Origin: CAYMND01 sp964465065
Lineage (GTDB): Bacteria > Acidobacteriota > Aminicenantia > UBA2199
Direction: 5' to 3'
Length of the DNA stretch: 32,521 nt
NCBI GenBank assembly: GCA_964465065.1
Contig: CAYXHZ010000035.1
Location: 1 to 32,521 of the forward strand
Shown piece by piece: positions 1 through 8,054 of this stretch. Each line of letters starts with the position of its first letter. Position 1 is the first letter of the stretch. Made by a program: the position numbers and the translations under genes. The notes beneath the pieces are model-generated. The model saw nothing but the letters and a program-made list of their open reading frames with translations, searched no databases and had not been told where the DNA came from.

Positions 1-1640
1 ACGAATACCTCGCCGCCGTTGCCCATGTAGGAAGCCTGAAAGACCAGCTGCACCGCCTCCGGAATGGACATGAAATAGCGCTTCATGTCCGGATGGGTCA
101 CCGTCAGCGGACCGCCTTTCTTGATCTGGTCCAGGAAGATGGGGATGACGCTGCCCCGGCTGCCCAGAACGTTCCCGAAACGAACGGAGACGAAGCGGGT
201 TCTTTCGTTGTTTTCCGCCTGGCATATCCACTCGGCGATCCGTTTGCTGGCGCCCATGATGCTGCCAGGATTGACCGCCTTGTCGGTGGAGATGTTGATC
301 ACCATGCGGCAACCGTGCTTCACGGCACATTCGGCCAGATTGCGTGTGCCGAAAACATTGGTCTTGACCGCTTCTTCCGGGAAATCCTCCAGCATGGGGA
401 CATGCTTGTAAGCCGAAGCGTGAAAGACGATGTCCGGCTTGTATTTGGCGAAGGTCTGATCCAGTTTGTCATAATCCCGGACATCTCCGAGCACGGTGAT
501 CAGCTTGGTCCCTTCCTTACGGTTGAGATAGGCAATTTCCCGGTTGAGATTGAACAGCTCGGTTTCGTCGATTTCGAAGGCGATGATCTGCCGGGCTCCG
601 AAGGCGATCAGCTTGCGGACGATCTCGGAACCGATCGATCCGGCCGCGCCGGTCACCAGGACTATTTTCCCCTTCAGAAAATCGCGGATACCGCTCTCGT
701 CGATACGCACCGGCGGCCTGGCCATCAAATCCTCGATGGCCAGCTGCTTGAACTGTTTGATCTTGAACACCTCGGAACCGTACTCGTCTATGCCGGGAAT
801 TATCCGCACATCGCGGACGCCCGCCTGATGGATCAGTTCGAAAATTTCCTTGACGTGCTGCCGCTCGCCGAGTTTGAAGTTGATCAACACGGTCCGGATG
901 CCGTAGCGCCGGATACATTCTTTGATGCGGTCGTAGCCGCAGACCACCGGCACACCGTGCACCTTGGTGTTTTCCTTTTCCCGGTTGTTTTCGATGATCA
1001 CCGCCGGACGCAACGCCTCATCCCGCTGACCGAGCATCTCGGTAACCAGACGCTCGCCCAGGCCGTTGAGGCCGACGATCATGGTCGGCACGCCGTCCAC
1101 ATTCTGAAAGAAGGTATAGAACAATCGCTTGGCGATGCGCACGAAGCTGATCAAAGCGAACGAAAGTACCGTTTCGATGGTCAGAACCCCCCTGGACAGG
1201 AACAGGCCCTTGACCTGGTCGAGCAGGATCTGATCGATCAGGAAAATCAGCAGCGCCGACAACAGCATGGCCCGGATGATGTTCTTGAGGTCCACGATGC
1301 CGACGAAACGCCAGTTGACGGTGTACAGGCCCATCCAGGCCAGAAAAAACACCCTGACCACCACCAGGATCGTCGCCCACAGCGGGTAGACGGCCCGGTA
1401 TTCCCCAGGAAACGTGAATTCGAAACGCAACAGAATCGCCAGGTACAGACCGGCCAGGATACAGGCGATATCCGAGAGCAGAAACACCAGCAGGCGCTTT
1501 TTCGGAGACGGACTGATCAAGCGGGCGATCAGGCGGCTCCAGATAGAGTCATCGTTGGGGCCGAGCGCTGTATCCCCATTGCCGGACCGGCCAGGTGGCC
1601 CCGCCGGAGAAGCCGGTTCATGGATATTTGGTTCAGTCAA
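1..1640 (-). CDS. Polysaccharide biosynthesis protein, CapD/FlaA1/WbpM-type nucleotide-sugar 4,6-dehydratase (C-terminus cut by window edge)
   Basis: This is the membrane-bound class of UDP-sugar 4,6-dehydratase that makes 4-keto-6-deoxy sugars for surface glycans. The visible part is about 546 residues; the family is usually 600-650, so only the end of the catalytic domain is missing. A hydrophobic N-terminal third with about four membrane segments (starting near KRLLVFLLSDIA) is followed by a CoA-binding-like domain and a Rossmann domain with TGAAGSIGSE (codons near 657-628), STDKAVNP and MGASKR (near 290-240). These last two are hallmark blocks of this SDR subgroup. The start is a choice: a TTG at 1640 preceded by GAGG about 8 nt upstream. 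An in-frame stop lies near 1705, which limits alternatives. The first ~45 residues look disordered. It is separated from the upstream SDR gene by a 380-nt AT-rich gap, so it may have its own promoter. Family call is firm; substrate is unknown. Confidence 0.9.
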   Translation of the reverse strand, partial: MTEPNIHEPASPAGPPGRSGNGDTALGPNDDSIWSRLIARLISPSPKKRLLVFLLSDIACILAGLYLAILLRFEFTFPGEYRAVYPLWATILVVVRVFFLAWMGLYTVNWRFVGIVDLKNIIRAMLLSALLIFLIDQILLDQVKGLFLSRGVLTIETVLSFALISFVRIAKRLFYTFFQNVDGVPTMIVGLNGLGERLVTEMLGQRDEALRPAVIIENNREKENTKVHGVPVVCGYDRIKECIRRYGIRTVLINFKLGERQHVKEIFELIHQAGVRDVRIIPGIDEYGSEVFKIKQFKQLAIEDLMARPPVRIDESGIRDFLKGKIVLVTGAAGSIGSEIVRKLIAFGARQIIAFEIDETELFNLNREIAYLNRKEGTKLITVLGDVRDYDKLDQTFAKYKPDIVFHASAYKHVPMLEDFPEEAVKTNVFGTRNLAECAVKHGCRMVINISTDKAVNPGSIMGASKRIAEWICQAENNERTRFVSVRFGNVLGSRGSVIPIFLDQIKKGGPLTVTHPDMKRYFMSIPEAVQLVFQASYMGNGGEVF

Positions 1641-2020
1641 CTGTTCGCCTCGGTTTTTCTTTCCACCCGTCTGCAGTTCGATCTGCAAACTGGCATTCTA
1701 TCTGGCATTGTATCACAATCCGGCAGGCCCGCCAAACCAGGCGACCGAGCCCGGCGAAGCGCGTCATCACGGTAAATTATAAAACTCATCAAACCTGCTC
1801 CTCTACTTCTATCAGAATCACGATTCAAACCCGTGCCATTGCTCTACGGATTAATAGTAGCGTGATTGTGCTTAAAATTCGTCGTTTTTGTATTTTTTTT
1901 TTAAAATGGCGCCGATTCGTGTGCATATCTCCACAAATCAGCAACTATTAACAAATCGCCTGAGCCAAGCGGATTGCGGAGACATCTCGCCATAACCTGG
2001 TAAAAGCTTGCTTCATCGAC
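1641..2020. other. AT-rich intergenic region between two polysaccharide operon segments
   Basis: This 380-nt stretch holds no convincing gene on either strand. It is clearly more AT-rich than its surroundings and includes an uninterrupted T/A tract around 1888-1903. On the minus strand a perfect TATAAT lies at 1781-1776, about 130 nt upstream of the capD-like start, but I find no good -35 at 16-18 nt spacing. I see no clear intrinsic terminator after the SDR stop at 2021. It is probably the promoter/leader of the capD-like gene, or a read-through leader controlled by the NusG-like protein; both are inferences. Confidence 0.4.
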
Positions 2021-3004
2021 TTACAAACGGAACTCCGCTGCGGTCGCCTCACCCCGGTCCCGGCCCTGGAACCAGGCCACCGTCCGCGCCAGGCCCTGTT
2101 CCAGACTGTGGTTCGCCTGCCAGCCGGCCGCAGCCAGTTTTGCGCAGTCTCCGCAGAGACGGCGCACTTCGCTCGATACCGGTCGCAAACGGCGGTCTTC
2201 GGTCTCGATTTCCACCCGGGTGGCCAGGATACTCTGGATGAGTTCGAGTACCCGGGCCATGCTGCATTCCTGCCCGGTGGCGATGTTGACCTCCTGGCCG
2301 ACGAAGCGGTCGGTCCCGTGAACGGCCAGAAAACCCCGAACCGTATCCTCGACGAAGACGAGGTCCCTGGTGGGACTCAAGTCGCCCAGCTTGAGCGACT
2401 CGGCGCCGTTGAGCAGCTGGCGGATCACGGTTGGAATGAAAGCCCGGACGGATTGGCGGGGACCGTAGGTATTGAACGGCCTGACGATGGTCACGGGCAG
2501 TCCGAAGCTGAGGTGGTAGGACTGGGCCAGAGCGTCGGCGGCGATCTTGCTGGCGCTGTAGGGCGACTGGGCCTGCCGGGGATGATTCTCGTCCATGGGC
2601 ACGTACCGGGCCGTGCCGTAGACCTCGGATGTCGAAGTCACCAGAACCTTGTTCACCTGATGGCGCAGGGCGGCGTCCAGGACGTGCTGGCTGCCCAGCA
2701 CGTTGGTCTGCAGGTAGGAGGCCGGAGCATGGTAACTGTAGGGAATGCCGATCAGGGCGGCCAGATGGAAAACGGACGAGACGCCATGCATGGCGGCGTC
2801 CACCCGGCCCGGATCGCGCACGTCGCCGGGAAAGATCTCCAGACCGGACTGCAGATCGGCGGGGAGTTCCGTCAGCCAGCCGGCCTCGGTGTAGGGATGG
2901 TAATAGACCAGGGCGCGTACCGCATGCCCCTGCCGCAGCAGCGCCTCGACCAGGTGACTGCCGATGAAACCGTCGGCGCCGGTAACCAGAATCTTATCGG
3001 CCAT
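2021..3004 (-). CDS. NAD-dependent epimerase/dehydratase (extended SDR), nucleotide-sugar 4,6-dehydratase type
   Basis: A 327-residue extended short-chain dehydrogenase/reductase, predicted to act on a nucleotide-diphosphate sugar in the cytoplasm. Residues 9-15 give the NAD-binding GADGFIG loop. A TSTSEVYG block and the catalytic YSASK (Tyr-x-x-x-Lys) follow, then RPFNTYGPRQ and an RDLVFVEDT segment typical of substrate-binding regions. The overall pattern is closest to the LegB-like UDP-GlcNAc 4,6-dehydratase / GDP-mannose dehydratase-like group, but substrate cannot be read from sequence. The reading frame is open for 25 codons further upstream. I chose the ATG at 3004 because it directly precedes the Rossmann strand and has AGGA 5 nt upstream; the upstream codons would only overlap the preceding gene. 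It overlaps the end of the phosphatase-like gene by 11 nt, so the two are in one operon. Confidence 0.88.
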   Translation of the reverse strand: MADKILVTGADGFIGSHLVEALLRQGHAVRALVYYHPYTEAGWLTELPADLQSGLEIFPGDVRDPGRVDAAMHGVSSVFHLAALIGIPYSYHAPASYLQTNVLGSQHVLDAALRHQVNKVLVTSTSEVYGTARYVPMDENHPRQAQSPYSASKIAADALAQSYHLSFGLPVTIVRPFNTYGPRQSVRAFIPTVIRQLLNGAESLKLGDLSPTRDLVFVEDTVRGFLAVHGTDRFVGQEVNIATGQECSMARVLELIQSILATRVEIETEDRRLRPVSSEVRRLCGDCAKLAAAGWQANHSLEQGLARTVAWFQGRDRGEATAAEFRL

Positions 3005-4328
3005 GGTCCTGCAACTCCAATTCCTTGAGGATCGGCAATGCCGCCTGTTCGATGGACAGTTCCGGCGCTTTGTGCCCATCCGTGATCCGGGCCTGATCCG
3101 TCTGCCCCTGCGGACTGAAAAAAAAGGCGTTGTCGAAGCCGTGCATGCCGCAAAACGAACCCCGTTCGTGGACCGCTTCCCGGCTCAGGCCGCCCTTGAG
3201 GTCGAAACCGGGTTGCGAAAGCAGGATCAGATCGGCCGCGTGTCGGGTCTCCTGCCCCTGGTAGAGATCGTTTCTGTCGAAAACCTGGCGGATCACGGCT
3301 TGCCCGTCGATGTCCAGATCCATGAAAAACGCTTTCAGATCCTCTTTCAGCGCAACGCTGTCGTGCGGATCCACGCCGCCGTCCGGATAGCGGCCGCGCT
3401 CGTGGACGTACACCCGCGACGGATCCAGGGCGAAAGCCCGGGCGCCCGGTGCCGGTCGGATCGAGGCAAAACCGTCGTCCATCACGGCAGCGCCGAATCC
3501 GCCGCAACGCAACAGCGGGTTGAGGTTGACTTCAGCCTTGAGCGGGTAGAAGCCGTGATCGGACAGCATGAACAGCGGACAGTCCTCCTGACCGGCCAGA
3601 TCGGCAATTTCGGCGACTACTTCGTCGAGCAGGTAAAAGAAATCGGCGACCTGGTCGTGGCGGGGGTGCTGATCATCGGCGATGGCGTCGTAAAAAAAAT
3701 GCTGCAGGCGATCGGTCTCGGTGACGGTGAACATGAAGAGGTTCCAGTCCTCCTCCTGCCATAATTTATGCAACAGCTGTCTCCTCACAAGCAAAGAATA
3801 GTGTAAGGACGACAAAAATTCCGCATTTTTGTGTTTTGCCCTAGTAGCGTCAACATCGATACAGTAGCCGATGCGGCGCAAAAACGGCAGCAGAGCCGGT
3901 CTGGAGACGGCTTTTTCGAGTTCCAGGGCCACAAATCCGCTGACCAGCACACCGGGGAAGGCCGCGGACGCCGGATAGGTCCCGGGCAGGTTGATGACGA
4001 CCGCCTGTCCGCCCACCCGGCCCAGACGCTCGAAAATGGTCGGCACCTTGAGATCCAGAGCGTTGGGGAAACGGAGCCGGTAGCTCTGCTCTTCCAGATC
4101 GATGAAACCGAAAACACCGTGCCGTCCCGCATTCTGGCCGGTCATGAAACTGGTCCAGGAAACCGCCGAGATCTCCGGCAGGGTGGCCCGCATCCGCTGC
4201 AAACGTCCCCGGGCCAGCAGTCTGGCCGTGCCCGGCATCATCCCGTTTCCGCTCAGACGAAGCAACAATTCGTACGAAACGCCGTCCAGGCCCAGAACCG
4301 CGCAGCGCCTCCGAATCCGGCACCTCAT
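2994..4328 (-). CDS. Alkaline-phosphatase-superfamily hydrolase (type I phosphodiesterase/nucleotide pyrophosphatase-like)
   Basis: A 444-residue cytosolic-looking protein (no signal peptide) of the metal-dependent AlkP superfamily. Metal/active-site positions are visible in the usual order: VLGLDG with Asp15, the SAVSWTSFMTG nucleophile region (about 54-64) leading into GRHGVFGF (His70), TETD with Asp206 and His210, SDHGF with Asp257-His258, and a late GMHGF histidine. Family members cleave phosphodiester or phosphate bonds; the substrate here is unknown. Proteins of this type recur in polysaccharide gene clusters, which fits its position between a NusG-like regulator and a sugar dehydratase. 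The start at 4328 is chosen because its ATG overlaps the NusG-like stop as ATGA; the frame stays open upstream to 4835, but that part is only the other frame of the antiterminator gene. Confidence 0.82.
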   Translation of the reverse strand: MRCRIRRRCAVLGLDGVSYELLLRLSGNGMMPGTARLLARGRLQRMRATLPEISAVSWTSFMTGQNAGRHGVFGFIDLEEQSYRLRFPNALDLKVPTIFERLGRVGGQAVVINLPGTYPASAAFPGVLVSGFVALELEKAVSRPALLPFLRRIGYCIDVDATRAKHKNAEFLSSLHYSLLVRRQLLHKLWQEEDWNLFMFTVTETDRLQHFFYDAIADDQHPRHDQVADFFYLLDEVVAEIADLAGQEDCPLFMLSDHGFYPLKAEVNLNPLLRCGGFGAAVMDDGFASIRPAPGARAFALDPSRVYVHERGRYPDGGVDPHDSVALKEDLKAFFMDLDIDGQAVIRQVFDRNDLYQGQETRHAADLILLSQPGFDLKGGLSREAVHERGSFCGMHGFDNAFFFSPQGQTDQARITDGHKAPELSIEQAALPILKELELQDHGR

Positions 4329-4891
4329 TTGATGGCCAGTCCGTTCCCGGTCGAGACGTAAACCTTGGGAACGACCAGCAGGGTCGAGAAGCGGACATGG
4401 GTGAGCAGGATCCGCACCCGTTCGCCGTCGGCCAGATGTTCCTGGAAGATGCCCCGCCAACCCTCGAAAGGCCCGTCCGTGACCACCACCGGATCGCCGG
4501 TATTGACATCTTCGGCAAGCCGGATCAATTGGACGACGCCGTCGACCTCGCGGGCCATGATCCCCGCGATCAGGTCGTCGGGCAGCAGCCACAGACCGCG
4601 CTGGCTGCCCAGAATACGCAGCACCCCGCGGCAGTAGCGGACCGTATTGAAGGTCGAGTCCGAAAGCCCCTGCACGAAAACATAACCGGGAAACATGGGT
4701 ACCTGCAGCACCAACTTCCGACTGAAACGGGTGACCCGCTTGCGGATCAGCGGCAGGTAGACATGAAAGCCGGCTTCGTCGAGCAGACGCTTGACTTCCG
4801 TCTCGCGGTTGACTTTCACCTGAATGATTCCCCAACTGGCCTGAGTCTGGATCATACCCGCCATTATATCGGTAAGCTTTTCCGGGGTCAA
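4325..4891 (-). CDS. NusG-family transcription antitermination factor (RfaH/LoaP/UpxY-type specialised paralog)
   Basis: A 188-residue NusG-like protein. Residues ~19-125 form the NGN domain (ASWGIIQVKVNRE at the start, PMFPGYVFVQ in the middle). Residues ~128-150 form the KOW region with DVNTGDPVVVTDGPFEGW, after which the strand-rich C-terminus completes the small barrel. Specialised NusG paralogs of this kind typically bind RNA polymerase and suppress termination in long polysaccharide operons, and this gene is the first of such an operon. The start given is a TTG at 4891 with AAGG about 9 nt upstream. In-frame ATGs at 4864 and 4855 (the latter just before IQTQASWG) are serious alternatives, because NGN domains usually begin near the N-terminus. 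The stop overlaps the next gene as ATGA. Housekeeping NusG is unlikely because neither secE nor ribosomal protein genes are nearby. Confidence 0.85.
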   Translation of the reverse strand: MTPEKLTDIMAGMIQTQASWGIIQVKVNRETEVKRLLDEAGFHVYLPLIRKRVTRFSRKLVLQVPMFPGYVFVQGLSDSTFNTVRYCRGVLRILGSQRGLWLLPDDLIAGIMAREVDGVVQLIRLAEDVNTGDPVVVTDGPFEGWRGIFQEHLADGERVRILLTHVRFSTLLVVPKVYVSTGNGLAIK

Positions 4892-4915
4892 TCGGCGATG
4901 CCTTTTAGCTTACGC

Positions 4916-4944
4916 TGGAGCCTTGCCCGGCAATCGGCTATAAT
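4916..4944 (+). promoter_or_regulatory. Candidate promoter of the peptidase-MA/TPR gene
   Basis: A perfect TATAAT lies at 4939-4944, 21 nt before the start codon at 4966. The matching -35 position with a 17-nt spacer is TGGAGC (4916-4921), only three of six matches. A strong AAGGAG ribosome-binding site at 4956-4961 follows. The 74-nt space also has to hold any promoter for the divergent NusG-like gene. Confidence 0.4.
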
Positions 4945-4965
4945 CGGATCGGAACAAGGAGACCC

Positions 4966-6270
4966 ATGTCACCCGGATACGGAGAAAAGATCTACGTCAA
5001 ACGCCCCCGCCGCCGGCTCTGGACCGTGATCCTAGCGATCCTGGTCGCGCTCCTGGGTCTGGCCGGCGCCATCGCCCTCGCCCTGCGATCAGGCTCAGCG
5101 GACACCCGGCTTCAGACCGACGAGACCTCCACCCCAGAACCGGGCCGGCCCAGCATAACCGCCCCGGTTGCGACCATCCGGAACCAGAACACGCCGGAAA
5201 CGCCTTCCCCGAACGAACCGAAGACGGGAGCCATCGCTCCGGAATTCCTTGCACAGCCGATGCCGAACCCGACCGATCCGGACAATCGACAAACCCCCAC
5301 GCTCGCCGAGGCGGAAAGGCTGATCGGGCGGCGTCAGTTCGCCGAGGCCATCAAGCTGCTCGATCCGCTCAGCGAACGCGATCCGTCGGCCATGCTGCTG
5401 GCCGCTCAGGCCCATTTCGCCCTGCAGCACCACGCCGAAAGCCGGCAGTTGCTCGAACGCTACCTGACTATAAGCCCGGACCATCTGGACAGCATCCGGC
5501 GCCTGGCCGTCATCTGCTATGCCCAGAACCAGCTCGAAGCGGCGCTGGACTACTGCGAAAGGGGACTGGCCCTCGATCCGGCCGATGCCGAGCTCGACGG
5601 TTTGAGCCGCAAGATCCAGAACGAGCTGGCCACAGCCGCCGGTTTCACCTCGCGGGAATCGCAGCACTTCAGCGTATCTTTCGACCGCGGCAGTCACGAT
5701 GACGCCCGTCAAACCGTGCTTTCCATCCTGGAGGACGCCTACCGGGAAACCGGCCGCGACCTGGGGATTTACCCGGAGCGCAGCATTCCGGTCATCCTCT
5801 ACACCCAGAAGAGTTTCTTCGACGTCACCCGGGCCCCCGGCTGGGCCGGCGGACTGTACGACGGCAAGATCCGCATCCCCGTCGCCGGTTTGCTCGAGGA
5901 CCGGGACGAGTTGGAGCGTATTCTGACCCACGAGTACGTCCACGCCCTGGTTCACCAGCTGACCGATCAGTGCCCGCGCTGGATCAACGAGGGCCTGGCC
6001 GAATACTACTCGCAGAGCGAGGTGCCCGAGATCGGGCAGATCATCCCCCTGGAACGGCTGGAGGACTCCTTTCCGGGAGCTCCGGTCCGGGCGGTGGCCG
6101 CCGCCTACGCCGAAAGCCACGCCGCCGTGGCCTACCTGATCGAGCGCTACAGTCTGGCCGACCTGATCGAGCTGCTCAGGCGTTTGGGTATGGGGGAATC
6201 ACTGCGGCAGGCGTTCAAAGATATCTTCTACAGCGAATACGAACAATTCCTGGCCGGTTGGGGGAAATGA
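4966..6270 (+). CDS. Membrane-anchored TPR protein with peptidase-MA-like zinc metalloprotease domain
   Basis: A 434-residue protein with a basic N-terminus (KRPRRR) and a single membrane segment at about 19-40, giving an N-in, periplasmic-body topology. A proline/threonine-rich linker (about 50-110) leads to TPR-like helices (about 112-225). The C-terminal domain carries HEYVH at 322-326 (zinc ligands His322 and His326, catalytic Glu323), followed by WINEGLAEY, with Glu342 as the likely third ligand; this is the gluzincin/peptidase-MA pattern. All catalytic residues are intact. The start is firm: AAGGAG sits 5 nt upstream of the ATG. It is alone on the plus strand between two minus-strand units. 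Its substrate is unknown; such proteins are plausible envelope proteases or assembly factors. Confidence 0.85.
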   Translation: MSPGYGEKIYVKRPRRRLWTVILAILVALLGLAGAIALALRSGSADTRLQTDETSTPEPGRPSITAPVATIRNQNTPETPSPNEPKTGAIAPEFLAQPMPNPTDPDNRQTPTLAEAERLIGRRQFAEAIKLLDPLSERDPSAMLLAAQAHFALQHHAESRQLLERYLTISPDHLDSIRRLAVICYAQNQLEAALDYCERGLALDPADAELDGLSRKIQNELATAAGFTSRESQHFSVSFDRGSHDDARQTVLSILEDAYRETGRDLGIYPERSIPVILYTQKSFFDVTRAPGWAGGLYDGKIRIPVAGLLEDRDELERILTHEYVHALVHQLTDQCPRWINEGLAEYYSQSEVPEIGQIIPLERLEDSFPGAPVRAVAAAYAESHAAVAYLIERYSLADLIELLRRLGMGESLRQAFKDIFYSEYEQFLAGWGK

Positions 6271-6278
6271 CCCCAACC
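6256..6278. terminator. Possible bidirectional hairpin between convergent genes
   Basis: GGTTGGGG (6256-6263) and CCCCAACC (6271-6278) form a perfect 8-bp stem with a 7-nt loop that contains the stop codon of the metalloprotease gene. It lies 16 nt from the stop of the convergent TolC-like gene. Neither side has a T-run, so it is not a classical intrinsic terminator. Confidence 0.35.
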
Positions 6279-6294
6279 GACCGGATAGTCCGAC

Positions 6295-7857
6295 TTATTG
6301 TTCGACTTCCTGTTTGACGTTGTCCACGTTGATGTTGTAGACCTTGAGGGTACGCCCCAGGACCTTGTTCATGTTGGCCACGCTCATCTTGTAGTTGATC
6401 TGGGCCTGAAGGAAGCGGTTCTGGGCATCGGCGTACTGGCTCAGATACTGCAAGACCTGGAAATTGGTGGACAGACCGACGCTGAGTTTCTTCTCTTCGG
6501 CCCGCAGTTTCTGCTCGTACAGTTCGACGGCGATACGATTGGCTTCGACCAGTTTGCGGTTGGTCTCCAGCTCCTTGATGATTTGTCTGACTTCCGAATA
6601 AACCGTATTTTCAACATTTTTAAGCGCCAGCATGGCTTTTTTCAAGTTCATCCTGGCGATAGCCAATTGCGCTCTTTCCTGTTTCAGACCAATGGGTAAG
6701 GACAGGGTGACCCCAATGCTATAGTTGCGATATTTGTTCTTTATCGCCGTTTCCATCGAATCCCAAATCGATTGGCTGATGACGCCAATCGGATCTCCCG
6801 GATTCAAGGGATCGACATCGTCGTCGTACAGATACTGATCACCACCCAGGCCGTTGGAGTAATACCGGGCGACTAGCTGTAAATCCGGAAGAGTTTGATT
6901 GCGCTGATATTGTACGGTGATATCCTGGCTTTTCAGATCCAAACGGGCTTTCTGCATATCGGGTCGACTTTCCAAGGCTTCCTGCAGAAATTCGTTCAGA
7001 TCGGCGGCCACCGCATCGGCCTGAGGTTTCTCCTGAGGTATCAACACCACATCATCACGAGTGAGATTGAGCAAGCGCTTCAATTCCTCGTCGCGGGTCT
7101 GTATATTCTTCTCGGCCTGGATCAGCTGGGCCTCGTAGTTGGCCACGTCCGCTTTGGCTTCCAGCACGTCGATAGGTGCCGCTGTACCCACTTTGACCTT
7201 GATTTCGTTCTGTCTCAACAAATCCTTGGATTGTTGCAGGGAAGTCTTCGTCGCCTCCAGGTTCTGGTAGGCATAAACCAAATTCCAGTATGCGCTTTCC
7301 ACTTCGTAAACCAGATCTGTGATGGTTTTTTTAAGTTGTTGCCGGGAACCTTCGTAATCATTTGCGGCCACACGGATCTCCTTGTTGGCGGCCAGCAAGC
7401 CGAAGCCCTTCAGAAGCGGTTGGGTCAACGAGAAGGTCAAACGCGAATTCAGTCTGGGATTCACTGTGCTGAATGTACTGTTACTGTTGTAGCGGCTATT
7501 ATCCATTTCAATGGAAAAAACACCGTTTAAAGGAGTTTTCTGCTCAACACCGACAGTCAATCCCAAGCCTTTGGTGTTGGAGATCTTGTCGGCACCATCC
7601 AGCAGACTGGAAGGTGGATTGTTGGTTTCATAAGCAGAAAATTCCATTGTCAATTTCGGCATGAAACTCCCTTTGTAATAATCAAGCTGGTAACCGGCAC
7701 TCTCGGTATCGGCCACCTGCACCTGCAGGCTGACGTTCTTCTGCAGAGCCAGGGTGATGGCCTCCTGCAGGGTCAGTTCCTTATTCTTCTCGGGTTCCGC
7801 CGCGGTCAGCAGAGAGCAGACGGTCAGCAACACCACCAGCCAGGTCGTTCTTGTCAT
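6295..7857 (-). CDS. TolC-family outer membrane efflux protein
   Basis: A 520-residue outer-membrane channel protein. Residues 1-20 are a typical Sec signal (MTRTTWLVVLLTVCSLLTAA). The mature part begins with LTLQEAITLALQKN, the classic opening of an OEP domain. Two OEP repeats follow, with long heptad-rich helices (for example around QSKDLLRQNEIKVKVGTA and the matching EKKLSVGLSTNFQVLQY) and beta segments such as RLTFSLTQPLLKGFG. The frame is open far upstream (to 8367), but the ATG at 7857 is right: it starts the signal peptide and has GGAGG 7 nt upstream. There is no adjacent RND, MFP or ABC partner on this side, so it could serve type I export, efflux or polysaccharide export. It lies 197 nt downstream of dtd and probably has its own promoter. 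Confidence 0.92.
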   Translation of the reverse strand: MTRTTWLVVLLTVCSLLTAAEPEKNKELTLQEAITLALQKNVSLQVQVADTESAGYQLDYYKGSFMPKLTMEFSAYETNNPPSSLLDGADKISNTKGLGLTVGVEQKTPLNGVFSIEMDNSRYNSNSTFSTVNPRLNSRLTFSLTQPLLKGFGLLAANKEIRVAANDYEGSRQQLKKTITDLVYEVESAYWNLVYAYQNLEATKTSLQQSKDLLRQNEIKVKVGTAAPIDVLEAKADVANYEAQLIQAEKNIQTRDEELKRLLNLTRDDVVLIPQEKPQADAVAADLNEFLQEALESRPDMQKARLDLKSQDITVQYQRNQTLPDLQLVARYYSNGLGGDQYLYDDDVDPLNPGDPIGVISQSIWDSMETAIKNKYRNYSIGVTLSLPIGLKQERAQLAIARMNLKKAMLALKNVENTVYSEVRQIIKELETNRKLVEANRIAVELYEQKLRAEEKKLSVGLSTNFQVLQYLSQYADAQNRFLQAQINYKMSVANMNKVLGRTLKVYNINVDNVKQEVEQ

Positions 7858-7945
7858 TTGCGAGCCTCCACGTAAATTCTGTTCAAATTGGATATACGCT
7901 GCAGCAACAGAAAGGTTATCACTTCGCCTCTTCCTGCGCCAGCAA

Positions 7946-8039
7946 ATTATAGACGAGACAGCCGTAAAAATTGTTCCATTCATTTTCATTGCCGACCGCT
8001 TTTTCCTCAAGTTATACTGCATGATTTTCGGGTTGAAAA
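7946..8039 (-). promoter_or_regulatory. Candidate promoters for the TolC-like gene
   Basis: The AT-rich gap between dtd and the TolC-like gene holds two minus-strand candidates. One has TTTTCA (8039-8034), a 17-nt spacer and TATAAC (8016-8011). The other has a perfect TATAAT (7951-7946) without a recognisable -35. I cannot say which is used. Confidence 0.35.
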
Positions 8040-8054
8040 CCGTAAAACTCCAGG

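Noticed and set aside
93..1775. 560-residue open frame on the plus strand opposite the capD-like gene
   Set aside because: It mirrors the GC-rich codon structure of the minus-strand gene, has no recognisable domain and is rich in Asp/His/Gln as typical for antisense frames.
1776..1781. TATAAT as a defined promoter of the capD-like gene
   Set aside because: The -10 is perfect, but no -35 resembling TTGACA lies 15-19 nt upstream; it is mentioned only within the intergenic entry.
4329..4835. N-terminal extension of the AlkP-like gene that would make a 613-residue protein
   Set aside because: This part is the alternative frame of the NusG-like gene, Arg/Gly-rich and without domain content; the ATGA-coupled start at 4328 fits the family start.
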